Of a DNA stretch of 32,653 bases, positions 14,591 to 21,812 are shown piece by piece. The translations under genes were made by a program, and so were the position numbers. Below the pieces are notes generated by a model that was given only the letters and a program-made list of their open reading frames with translations, did no database searches and was not told the DNA's origin. How positions within the stretch are numbered: position 1 is the first letter of the stretch; every line of letters starts with the position of its first letter. This stretch comes from CAZMGG01 sp964565715 (GTDB taxonomy: Bacteria; Planctomycetota; UBA1135; UBA2386): contig CAZMGG010000058.1 of the NCBI GenBank assembly GCA_964565715.1, forward strand, positions 1 through 32,653, in the 5' to 3' direction.

Positions 14591-15457
14591 ATGCGTGCAT
14601 GCACCTGGATGTTGTTGTTCCTGCTGGGCGCCGCGCCGCTGCTGCCGGCCCAGAATCCGCCGACCCCGGCGACGCCGCCGAACGGCGCCGCCCCCGCCGA
14701 GAAGCCGGCGAAGCCCAAGGCCAGCGTCGAGGGCAAGGCGGCGCTGCAGGGCGCCCGCCAGCAGGCGGACGCCGTGCGCGACGCGGTGGTCGCCGAGCGG
14801 CCGAACCTGCTGGAGCGCGCGGCCCGCGCCTACGAGCAGGTCGCCGTCGACTTCGCCGCCGAGCCGATGGTGGCGGCGCAGGCCCGCTGGGAGGCCGGTG
14901 AGCTGTGGCGCCGCCACGGCAGCCAGGCCCTGGCCGAGACCTGTTACCTCGAGGCCGCGAAGCTCGACGAGGGCCGCTACGGCCAGCGTGGCACCATGGC
15001 CGCCGCCGACATGCAGCGGCGCCTGAAGCGCTACGACGAGGCGATGGCGACCTACCGCAAGGCCGAGGCGCTGGGTCCGGGCACGACCCGGGGCCAGGAG
15101 AGCCGCCTGTGGGTCGGCCGCCTGCTGGAGGCCACCGGCAAGCTGCCCGAGGCGGTGGCGCAGTACCAGTCGGCGATGGAGGCCGCCAGCGGCCCGCGCC
15201 AGGTGATCGAGGCCGCCAACTTCCTGGCCAAGTGCCAGATCGCCCGCGGCGACCTGACCGCGGCGGCGGCGGCGCTGGCGACCGCCGACGATGCCGTCGC
15301 CAACGCCGACGAGCCCGACGTCACCGTCGAGGAGCGGCTGCGGCGCGAACTGGCCGAGATGTCGGCCCGCAAGGCGCTGCAGCGCGCCCTGGACAAGCAG
15401 ACCGAGGCGGCGAAGGACGCCGGCCGGCTCGAGCAGGCCCAGGGCAAGGGCAACTAG
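14591..15457 (+). CDS. Secreted TPR-like protein
   Basis: This 288-residue protein has a signal peptide (MRACTWMLLFLLGAAPLLPA) likely cleaved before Q21. A Pro/Ala-rich linker (about 22-45) follows, then helical repeats with TPR spacing (for example LLERAARAYEQVAVDFAAEP, DEAMATYRKAEALGPGT, LPEAVAQYQSAMEAASGP). The last 30 residues are charged. No catalytic motif is evident. The start is set by a strong GAGGAG. It lies 39 nt after the sigma factor and faces the UDP-glucose dehydrogenase gene, with a shared hairpin between the stops. Confidence 0.78.
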   Translation: MRACTWMLLFLLGAAPLLPAQNPPTPATPPNGAAPAEKPAKPKASVEGKAALQGARQQADAVRDAVVAERPNLLERAARAYEQVAVDFAAEPMVAAQARWEAGELWRRHGSQALAETCYLEAAKLDEGRYGQRGTMAAADMQRRLKRYDEAMATYRKAEALGPGTTRGQESRLWVGRLLEATGKLPEAVAQYQSAMEAASGPRQVIEAANFLAKCQIARGDLTAAAAALATADDAVANADEPDVTVEERLRRELAEMSARKALQRALDKQTEAAKDAGRLEQAQGKGN

Positions 15458-15470
15458 CAGCCCGCGGATG

Positions 15471-15499
15471 GCGGCGGCGCGCCGAGGCGCGTGCCGCCG
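15471..15499. terminator. Bidirectional terminator-like hairpin between convergent genes
   Basis: GCGGCGGCGCGCC (15471-15483) pairs with GGCGCGTGCCGCCGC, which runs through 15500, with a 2-nt bulge. It fills most of the 42-nt gap between the stops of the TPR gene and the UDP-glucose dehydrogenase gene. No U-tract is present on either strand. Confidence 0.5.
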
Positions 15500-16801
15500 C
15501 TATCGCACGCCGATGCCGTAGTAGGTGAAGCCGCGCTCGCGCAGCTTCCGGCCGTCCCAGATGTTGCGGCCGTCGAACAGGACCGGTTCGCGGAGCTGGC
15601 CCTTCAGTTCGTCCATGTCGATCTGCCGGAACTCACCCCACTCGGTCACCAGGATGACCGCGTCGGCGCCGGCGGCCGCCGCCATCGCCGTGTCGGCATA
15701 CTCGATCGCGTCGCCGAGCACGCGCCGCGCCTCCTTGATCGCCTCCGGGTCGAAGGCGCACACCGTGGCGCCGGCGGCGACCAGCGCGTTGGCCACCACC
15801 ACGCTCGGCGCCTCGCGCATGTCGTCGGTCTTCGGCTTGAAGGCGAGGCCCCACAGGGCGAAGCGGCGGCCCTTCACGTCGCCGCCGAAGTGCTTCATCA
15901 CCTTCTGCACCATCAGGTGCTTCTGCTCCTCGTTGACCTTCTCCACCGCCGGCACGACGTGCGGGTCGTAGCCGTGGGCCCGCGCGGTCTGCACCAGCGC
16001 CCGCACGTCCTTCGGGAAGCACGAGCCGCCGTAGCCGACGCCGGGATACAGGAACGGGAAACCGATGCGCGAATCGGTGCCGATGCCCTTGCGCACCATG
16101 TTGACGTCGGCGCCCACCGCCTCGCAGATCCGCGCCATCTCGTTCATGAACGAGATGCGCGTGGCCAGCATGGCGTTGGCGGCGTACTTGGTCATCTCCG
16201 CCGACGGCGGATCCATGAACAGGATCGGCTTGCCGTTGCGCAGGAACGGCGCGTACAGCTCCTCCATCACCTGCCGGCCGCGCTCGGTGGTGTGGCCCAC
16301 CACCACGCGATCGGGCTTGGTGAAGTCCTCGATGGCGGCGCCCTCCTTGAGGAACTCGGGATTGCTGACCACCTCGAAGTCCTCCTTCGACACCGCCGCG
16401 ATCGCGTCGCGCACCTTCTGGTTGGTGCCGACCGGCACGGTGCTCTTCAGCACCACCACCTTGAAGCCGTTCAGGTTCTGCCCGATCGTCCGCGCCACCG
16501 CCAGCACGTGTCGCAGATCGGCACTGCCGTCCTCGTCCATCGGCGTGCCGACGGCGATGAACACGACCCTGGCCTCCCGGATCGCGCCCGCCACGTCGGT
16601 GCCGAAGCGGAGCCGGCTCTCGGCCACGTTGCGCTGGATCAGTTCCTCGAGGCCGGGCTCGTAGATCGGCACCTCGCCGGCGTTGAGCCGCGCGATCTTC
16701 TTCTCGTCGACATCGACGCAATGGACACGGTTGCCCGTGTCGGCGAAGCAGGTGCCGACCACGAGGCCGACGTAACCGGAGCCGATGACAGCGATCTTCA
16801 T
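15500..16801 (-). CDS. ugd: UDP-glucose 6-dehydrogenase
   Basis: This 433-residue enzyme oxidises UDP-glucose to UDP-glucuronate with two NAD+, supplying sugar for exopolysaccharide or envelope glycans. Visible features are the N-terminal NAD motif GSGYVGLVVG (8-17), VFIAVGTPMDEDG (80-92), STVPVGT (120-126), SNPEFLKEG (146-154), the linker helix with K205 and N209 (EMTKYAANAML), and the catalytic C261 in GVGYGGSCFPKDV. The C-terminal domain has the expected FKPKTDDMREAPS segment. The start is the ATG at 16801 just before the NAD motif; a longer frame to 16894 has no support. No glycosyltransferase cluster is adjacent. Confidence 0.96.
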   Translation of the reverse strand: MKIAVIGSGYVGLVVGTCFADTGNRVHCVDVDEKKIARLNAGEVPIYEPGLEELIQRNVAESRLRFGTDVAGAIREARVVFIAVGTPMDEDGSADLRHVLAVARTIGQNLNGFKVVVLKSTVPVGTNQKVRDAIAAVSKEDFEVVSNPEFLKEGAAIEDFTKPDRVVVGHTTERGRQVMEELYAPFLRNGKPILFMDPPSAEMTKYAANAMLATRISFMNEMARICEAVGADVNMVRKGIGTDSRIGFPFLYPGVGYGGSCFPKDVRALVQTARAHGYDPHVVPAVEKVNEEQKHLMVQKVMKHFGGDVKGRRFALWGLAFKPKTDDMREAPSVVVANALVAAGATVCAFDPEAIKEARRVLGDAIEYADTAMAAAAGADAVILVTEWGEFRQIDMDELKGQLREPVLFDGRNIWDGRKLRERGFTYYGIGVR

Positions 16802-16881
16802 GGTCGGGGTGGTTGCGAGGGCGAAGGACCGTAGCGATGGGACCCTCGGGCCGCAACTCGCCTGCCGGCCCCATCGCAAGG

Positions 16882-16887
16882 TAGGAT
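16882..16887 (+). promoter_or_regulatory. -10-like hexamer before a lipoprotein gene
   Basis: TAGGAT lies 7 nt before the ATG at 16895 in the 93-nt divergent gap with ugd. It fits a leaderless start, although an AAGG just upstream could instead act as a weak ribosome-binding site. Confidence 0.3.
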
Positions 16888-16894
16888 TCGGCAC

Positions 16895-17377
16895 ATGGCG
16901 AGGCCGATCTTCACGTCGTTCCTGGGTTTGCTGCTGGGCGGTTGCATGGTGCCGCAGACCGTCGACGGGCTGCAGTCACGGGTGCCGCCGCCGGAATTCG
17001 GTCGCCCCGGATGGGTCCGCACCATGGCCGGCGCCGGCGCCTGGATCGGCGGCATCGGCGGCGGCGTGATATCGGTGGTGCTGTTGCCGGTGACCTGGCC
17101 GCTCAGCCAGCTCTGCGACGAGGGCCTCGGCGAGATGTCCCAGCAGGAACTGATGTTCTTCCCGGCAGTGGGCGGCGCCGCGCTGGGCCACTTCCTGCTC
17201 GGCACGCCCCCGGATGCGGTGGATTACGTCTTCCGCCGCGCCTGGGTGTCGCAGGATCCGCCACCCAACAGCTACGAGCTGGTGCCGATGCAGCCGCCCC
17301 AGGGCCCGGGCAAGGCCGAGCCGGCGCCGACCCGGGTGGCGCCTGCCCCCGACGGCGCGCCGCCTGTCTCGCGGTGA
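16895..17377 (+). CDS. Putative lipoprotein with hydrophobic core
   Basis: This 160-residue protein has a lipoprotein signal (LGLLLGGC, lipidated C17). A further hydrophobic, Gly-rich stretch follows at about 45-70 (MAGAGAWIGGIGGGVISVVLL), then a second mild one near 89-105. The C-terminal 35 residues are Pro-rich and likely disordered. I do not recognise the family; related YceK-like small lipoproteins have a similar plan (GlyGly-rich membrane-facing segment then VDYVFRRAW), but I cannot confirm this. It overlaps the next gene by 4 nt (GTGA). Confidence 0.68.
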   Translation: MARPIFTSFLGLLLGGCMVPQTVDGLQSRVPPPEFGRPGWVRTMAGAGAWIGGIGGGVISVVLLPVTWPLSQLCDEGLGEMSQQELMFFPAVGGAALGHFLLGTPPDAVDYVFRRAWVSQDPPPNSYELVPMQPPQGPGKAEPAPTRVAPAPDGAPPVSR

Positions 17378-18537
17378 CCCGCCGGCAGCAGCAGCGACAA
17401 CGCCACCGGGTCGAGCGGCAGGTCGAGGAGGCGTTCGCCGCGCTGGAGAACGGCGACCTGGCCTTGGCGCGGAAGCTGGCGCTGCGCGCCCGCACCGACG
17501 GCGCGGTGAACCCACGGGTGCTGCACGACTGCGCCGAGATCCTGCGCCGTTGCGGGGATGCCGCGGCCGCCGAGGACGCGCTGCGGGCGGCGATCACGCT
17601 GGCGCCGAACTACGCCGACGCCTTTGCCGCCCTGGCCGAACTGCAGGCCGCGGCGCAGAAGTGGCCGGCGGCCCTCCGCCTGCAGGCCCGCGCCGCCGAA
17701 CTGCGGCCCGGCGACGACCTGCTGCGCCTGCGGCTCGCCGCCCTGCGCGAGGCGGCGGCGGCCCACGACGCCGAGGCCGGACCGCTCCCCGTCGGGGACC
17801 ACCCGCAAGCCCCCGAACCGGACCTGCCGGCGTGGGCGGCGACCCTGGCCGCATCCAGCACCCCGTCCGCGCTGGCCGCCGCCGCAGTTGCTCTGCGGAG
17901 CAAAGGCGCCGTCGTGGTGGCATCGGGCGAGGCCCCGGCCCTGCCCGACCGCGAGGCCGCGGCGCTGCGCGGGGCCTTCACCACCGGCCATGGCATGGAG
18001 GCGGAATGGCGCGAGCCGCCGCAGGGCGAGGGGCCCAAGGTCCGCTACCGCTGGTTCCTCGCACCGCTGCCGCCGGCGGTGGCGGCCCTGCAGGCGGCCC
18101 TCTGGCTCTGGGCACGGGCGCTGGCCGAGGACCAGCGCTGCGCGCTGGGCGACGAGCCCGCGGTGCCCGTCAGCCTCGCGGCCTGGCAGGCCGCGGCCAT
18201 CGCGCGTGGTCGCCGTCGTCTCGCCGTGCGCGTGCTGCGCCTCGAGCCGGGCGCCGGTCTGCTCCTCGATCGCGATCCGGACCGGCGCGCCTTCCCGCTG
18301 CGCGCCCTGGTGGCGTTCGGCGGGAGCGTCGCGGTCGCGCTCGCCGACCTGCGGCCGGGCCGCAAGGTGCGTGAGCGGGAGGTCGAGGTGCCGGCCGGCG
18401 GGATCCTGCTGCTGCCCGCCCGCGACCGGCTGGTTCCGGTCGCGGGCACCTTCGGCTGGCAGCCGGTGCAGGCGCGGGTCCTGCCGGCGCCGGCCGAACG
18501 CTGGCTGCTCGATCTGCCCTTCGAGGGCGCGGGCTGA
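17374..18537 (+). CDS. TPR protein with uncharacterised C-terminal domain
   Basis: This 387-residue cytoplasmic protein starts at a GTG overlapping the previous stop. Residues 10-125 form about three TPR units (AFAALENGDLALARKLALRA, AAAEDALRAAITLAPNYADA, KWPAALRLQARAAELRPGDD). Residues 160-387 form a separate domain with strand-rich C-terminal segments (LAVRVLRLEPGAGLLLDRDP, ALVAFGG, VPAGGILLLPARDRLVPVAG, QPVQARVLPAP). The strand order loosely recalls the jelly-roll of 2-oxoglutarate oxygenases, but the HxD...H iron site is not present, so no activity is claimed. It is coupled to the lipoprotein gene; its end is 3 nt from a convergent gene. Confidence 0.7.
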   Translation: MTRRQQQRQRHRVERQVEEAFAALENGDLALARKLALRARTDGAVNPRVLHDCAEILRRCGDAAAAEDALRAAITLAPNYADAFAALAELQAAAQKWPAALRLQARAAELRPGDDLLRLRLAALREAAAAHDAEAGPLPVGDHPQAPEPDLPAWAATLAASSTPSALAAAAVALRSKGAVVVASGEAPALPDREAAALRGAFTTGHGMEAEWREPPQGEGPKVRYRWFLAPLPPAVAALQAALWLWARALAEDQRCALGDEPAVPVSLAAWQAAAIARGRRRLAVRVLRLEPGAGLLLDRDPDRRAFPLRALVAFGGSVAVALADLRPGRKVREREVEVPAGGILLLPARDRLVPVAGTFGWQPVQARVLPAPAERWLLDLPFEGAG

Positions 18538-18540
18538 GGC

Positions 18541-19524
18541 TCAGGGCGTGACGGTGACGACCGTCGTGCCGCTCATCGCCACCATCGGCGCCGTGCAGCC
18601 GCCCGGCGTCAGCAGGCCGATGCCCTGGAAGCCCACCTGCATGCCGATGTAGATCGGGTTGTTGGGGATGCTCAGGGTCGTCGTGTTGCCGAACAGGGCC
18701 ACCTGCCAGCCGTGACCGATCGGGCAGCCGGGGCAGAGGTCGGCGTAGCAGAACGGCCCGAAACCGATGCCGACGAAGGGCAGGCCGTTGCCGAAGTTGG
18801 CCATGCTGGCGGTGAGCGTGCCGCCCAGCGCCGCCGAGCCCGATACGCCCAGCGTGACGCCGCCGCAGCCGGCGCACTGCATCGGCCAGCCCATGACCAG
18901 GCCGATCTTCAGGCCGGCGGCGCCCGAGCCGGTCGACGCGGTGCCCTGGTAGGCGCCCGACGCATACAGCCGGAACGGTTCGGTGGTCGTGCGGTGGCAC
19001 GAGCTGCCGCCGGTGCCGCCGCCGTAGGTGATGAAGAAGCCGATGTCGTTGGTGCCGTCCCAGGTGAAGCCGGGCGACGAGCCGGTGCCGAGCCCGAACG
19101 GCGACCAGGTGTTGGCGGTCATGGTCCAGGTGAACGGACCCTGGGCCACCGAGTTGTACATCGGCGAGTAGTCGAGGAAGCTGCCCGTCGCCGTGACGTT
19201 GCCGGCGGCGTCGAAGGTCGGGAACGTGAACGGATTCGGCACCGGGTTCGGCACGTGGCCGATGCCGATCTGCACGTTCGGCGCCGAGAACGTGCCGCTG
19301 CTGCACGGCGCGAACTCGACATCGCGGACCGTGCGGTTGTTCGGGTCCAGGAACGACGCCGGGATGCGGCCGACGTAGGTGCTGGCGCCGCTGCCGAACG
19401 ACGCGCTCAGCGGGATCGCGTTGCAGGTGCCGACGGTGGCGTTGTTGTCCGGGATGTAGATGGTGGTCTGGGCCAGGGCCGTCGCCGCGGAGAGCAGGAC
19501 GGTGAGGGTCGTCGTGCGAAGCAT
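18541..19524 (-). CDS. Secreted protein with planctomycete-type Gly-rich C-terminal domain
   Basis: This 327-residue protein starts at MLRTTTLTVLLSAATALAQT, a signal peptide probably cleaved before Q19. The mature part begins with IYIPDNNATVGTCNAIPL, and several aromatic/Gly/Thr-rich beta segments follow. The last 90 or so residues (GVSGSAALGGTLTASMANFGNGLPFVGIGF and FGNTTTLSIPNN segments) match the style of C-terminal domains that recur in secreted proteins of Saltatorellus-like planctomycetes. Eight cysteines suggest disulfides. No enzyme motif is visible. An upstream extension to 19641 is rejected because the signal peptide starts at 19524. Confidence 0.78.
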   Translation of the reverse strand: MLRTTTLTVLLSAATALAQTTIYIPDNNATVGTCNAIPLSASFGSGASTYVGRIPASFLDPNNRTVRDVEFAPCSSGTFSAPNVQIGIGHVPNPVPNPFTFPTFDAAGNVTATGSFLDYSPMYNSVAQGPFTWTMTANTWSPFGLGTGSSPGFTWDGTNDIGFFITYGGGTGGSSCHRTTTEPFRLYASGAYQGTASTGSGAAGLKIGLVMGWPMQCAGCGGVTLGVSGSAALGGTLTASMANFGNGLPFVGIGFGPFCYADLCPGCPIGHGWQVALFGNTTTLSIPNNPIYIGMQVGFQGIGLLTPGGCTAPMVAMSGTTVVTVTP

Positions 19525-19575
19525 GGTGGTGATGGGGTTGGGCGCTGGGCGCGCGGAACGGTGAGGATCGAGGCA

Positions 19576-19595
19576 CCCGGCGGACACCCGCCGGG
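19576..19595 (-). other. Perfect hairpin in the leader of the secreted-protein gene
   Basis: CCCGGCGG / CCGCCGGG (8 bp) around an ACAC loop lies 51 nt upstream of the start at 19524. In the minus-strand transcript it would sit in the 5' leader if the start site is further upstream. No T-tract follows. Confidence 0.35.
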
Positions 19596-19740
19596 CCGGG
19601 CAGGCCGCGAGATGGTAGGCGACGGGCCGCGGCGAGGACACCCCGGGGGTTGCGCGCGAGCGTGCGGCCGGCAGCAGGTGCGCCGCGGCGGAAGCTGGGC
19701 GCGGAGCGGTTTCCTGGCTAGTGTGCGCCCCCGTGCGCGC

Positions 19741-19817
19741 ACGCCCGTAGCTCAGTCGGCTAGAGCGCCTGCTTTACACGCAGGATGTCGGGGGTTCGAG
19801 TCCCTCCGGGCGTACCA
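19741..19817 (+). tRNA. tRNA-Val (anticodon UAC)
   Basis: The cloverleaf folds cleanly: acceptor stem ACGCCCG (19741-19747) pairs with CGGGCGT (19807-19813). The D-arm contains GCTC/GAGC, the anticodon stem is CCTGC/GCAGG with loop TTTACAC (anticodon TAC), and the T-arm is GGGGG-TTCGAGT-CCCTC. The discriminator is A19814, and CCA (19815-19817) is encoded. It sits between two minus-strand genes and is transcribed alone on the plus strand. TAGTGT at 19719-19724 is a possible -10. Confidence 0.95.
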
Positions 19818-19838
19818 CCCGCACCCGCCTGCCCGGCC

Positions 19839-21671
19839 CTACTCGACCGCCATCACCCGCATGTGCTCGGCGATGGTCGCCAGCAGCTCACGCCGGTTGA
19901 TCGGCTTGGTCGCGTACGCATCGCAGCCCACCGACAGGCACTTCTCGCGGTCGGTGCGCATGGCGTTCGCGGTCAGCGCGACGATCGGCGGGCAGTCGGC
20001 GTGCTGCTTCAGCACCTGCGCCGCCTCGTAGCCGTCCATCACCGGCATCTGCATGTCGAGCAGGATCAGCCCGTACGGATCGCTGGTGGCCCGCGCCAGC
20101 AGGAACAGGTCCACGGCGATGCGGCCGTTGGCGGCGGTGTCGACCCGCGCGCCGGCCTTGGTCAGGATGTACTTCACCAGCCGCTGGTTCACCTCGGTGT
20201 CCTCGGCCAGCAGGATCCGGCCCTGCAGGTGCGGGATCTCGCCGCCGCCGGCCGCGCAGCTGCCCGCGCCCGCCTCGGCGGTCTCGGCCACCTTCGCCGC
20301 CGCTCCCACTGCGCCCGCATCGGCGCCGCCGGTGATCAGCCGCACGCCGTCCAGGTCGCCGGTCTTCACCCACACCTTGAAGATGCTGCCATGGCCCGGC
20401 GTGCTGCTCACCTCGACGTCGCCGCCGAGCATCCGCGCCAGGTTGCGGCTGATGAACAGCCCCAGCCCGGTGCCGCCGAACTTGCGCGTGGTGCTGGCAT
20501 CGGCCTGCTGGAACGGCTGGAACAGGCGCTGGCGCTGCTCCTCGGTCATGCCGATGCCCGAGTCCATCACCGAGAACACGAAGCGCGGCTCGGCGCCGGA
20601 CACCTCGTCGAGGGTGCCCACCACGAGCACGCCGCCCTTCTCGGTGAACTTCAGCGCGTTGCCCACCAGGTTGAGCAGGATCTGCCGCAGGCGGGTCGGA
20701 TCGGTGAGGATCGTCTCCGGCACGAAGCCGGGGAAGTAGACCTCCAGGGTCAGGTTCTTCTCGCGGGCGCGGACCTCCATCAGCTTGCGCACGCTGTCCA
20801 CCAGCGGCGCCAGCGGCACCCGCTCGAGATCGACCTCCATGCCGCCGGCCACGACCTTGGTCAGGTCGAGGATGTCGTTGAGCAGATCGAGCAGGTGGCG
20901 GCCGTTCTGGCTGATGGTCTGCACCGCGTCGACCTGCTCGGGGTCGCGGACGCGATCGTGGAGGAACTCGGCGAAGCCGAGGATCGCGGTCAGCGGCGTC
21001 CGGATCTCGTGGCTCATGTTGGCCAGGAACTCGGACTTCGACTTGGTGGCGGCCTCGGCCTGCACGATGGCGCGTTCCAGCAGGTGGTTCTTCTGCTCGA
21101 GATCGCGCTGGGCCCGCCGCAGCTCGAAGGTCATGAACTCGAGGTCGGCGGTGCGCTCGTGCACCCGCCGTTCGAGCAGGTCCTGGTCGGCCTGGATCGC
21201 CCGCTGCATGGCGCGGAACGACGCGGTCAGGCGCCGCAGTTCGTCGATGTCGGCGTCCGGCAGCTCGGTGTGCAGGCGGCCGCCGGCGATCGACTCGGTG
21301 GCGCTGGCCAGGGCCGAGATCGGCTCGGCGATGCGGCGGGCGCTGCGGCGGGCCACGCGGTGGGCGAACAGCAGCAGCACCAGCACGAGCGCGGTGCCGG
21401 TGCCGGTGGTGAGCATCTGGATCCGCTCCCGCATGACCTCGGCGTCTTCGGCGCTGTCGAGCGTCACCAGATCGTTGACGAACAGCGTGGCGGCCAGCGC
21501 GGTCAGCAGCAGCGTCGAGGCCACCACCGCCACCAGCAGATGCGAACGGCGCAGGCGGTCCGACAGGCGACGCGAGCCGGTGATCGACGCCAGCACACTA
21601 CGGGCCGGCGCGACCCGTGCGCCGGGAGCGGCGGCGGGTGGCGCGGAAGCGGGCGGATCGGACCGGGCCAT
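19839..21671 (-). CDS. Hybrid sensor histidine kinase with C-terminal receiver
   Basis: This 610-residue membrane kinase has transmembrane segments at about 45-66 and 89-105 enclosing a very short periplasmic region (about 22 residues). A HAMP-like linker (about 107-160) and a coiled coil (165-215) follow. The HisKA domain has phospho-acceptor H221 in NMSHEIRTPLTAI. HATPase boxes are the N-box LNLVGNALKFTEKGG (333-347), G1 VMDSGIGM and G2 FGGTGLGLFISR. The receiver (485-605) has D539 in ILLDMQMPVMDG and K589 in ATKPI. The short sensor loop suggests detection within the membrane or by the linker. AGGA 10 nt upstream supports the ATG at 21671. No cognate regulator gene is adjacent, so output probably passes by phosphorelay. 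Confidence 0.95.
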   Translation of the reverse strand: MARSDPPASAPPAAAPGARVAPARSVLASITGSRRLSDRLRRSHLLVAVVASTLLLTALAATLFVNDLVTLDSAEDAEVMRERIQMLTTGTGTALVLVLLLFAHRVARRSARRIAEPISALASATESIAGGRLHTELPDADIDELRRLTASFRAMQRAIQADQDLLERRVHERTADLEFMTFELRRAQRDLEQKNHLLERAIVQAEAATKSKSEFLANMSHEIRTPLTAILGFAEFLHDRVRDPEQVDAVQTISQNGRHLLDLLNDILDLTKVVAGGMEVDLERVPLAPLVDSVRKLMEVRAREKNLTLEVYFPGFVPETILTDPTRLRQILLNLVGNALKFTEKGGVLVVGTLDEVSGAEPRFVFSVMDSGIGMTEEQRQRLFQPFQQADASTTRKFGGTGLGLFISRNLARMLGGDVEVSSTPGHGSIFKVWVKTGDLDGVRLITGGADAGAVGAAAKVAETAEAGAGSCAAGGGEIPHLQGRILLAEDTEVNQRLVKYILTKAGARVDTAANGRIAVDLFLLARATSDPYGLILLDMQMPVMDGYEAAQVLKQHADCPPIVALTANAMRTDREKCLSVGCDAYATKPINRRELLATIAEHMRVMAVE

Positions 21672-21812
21672 GCGAGCGGTTTCCTGTGAAGCGAACCATC
21701 GGCCGCCGGTCCGTCAGGCCTTGGGGGAAACCCGGTGTGCGAGCGGCCCGCGGATGGGCCGATGGACGTAAGGCACGGCCCAGGAACAGATTGGGATCGG
21801 CGTCGCCGAGCC

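Noticed and set aside
17374..18537. 2-oxoglutarate/Fe(II) oxygenase activity for the C-terminal domain
   Set aside because: The HxD...H metal triad and the C-terminal Arg pattern are not visible, so only a loose fold resemblance is noted.
19741..19817. tRNA-Val as the attachment site of an integrated element carrying the coupling ATPase
   Set aside because: No second copy of the tRNA 3' end, no integrase and no relaxase are seen; the neighbouring genes have similar composition.
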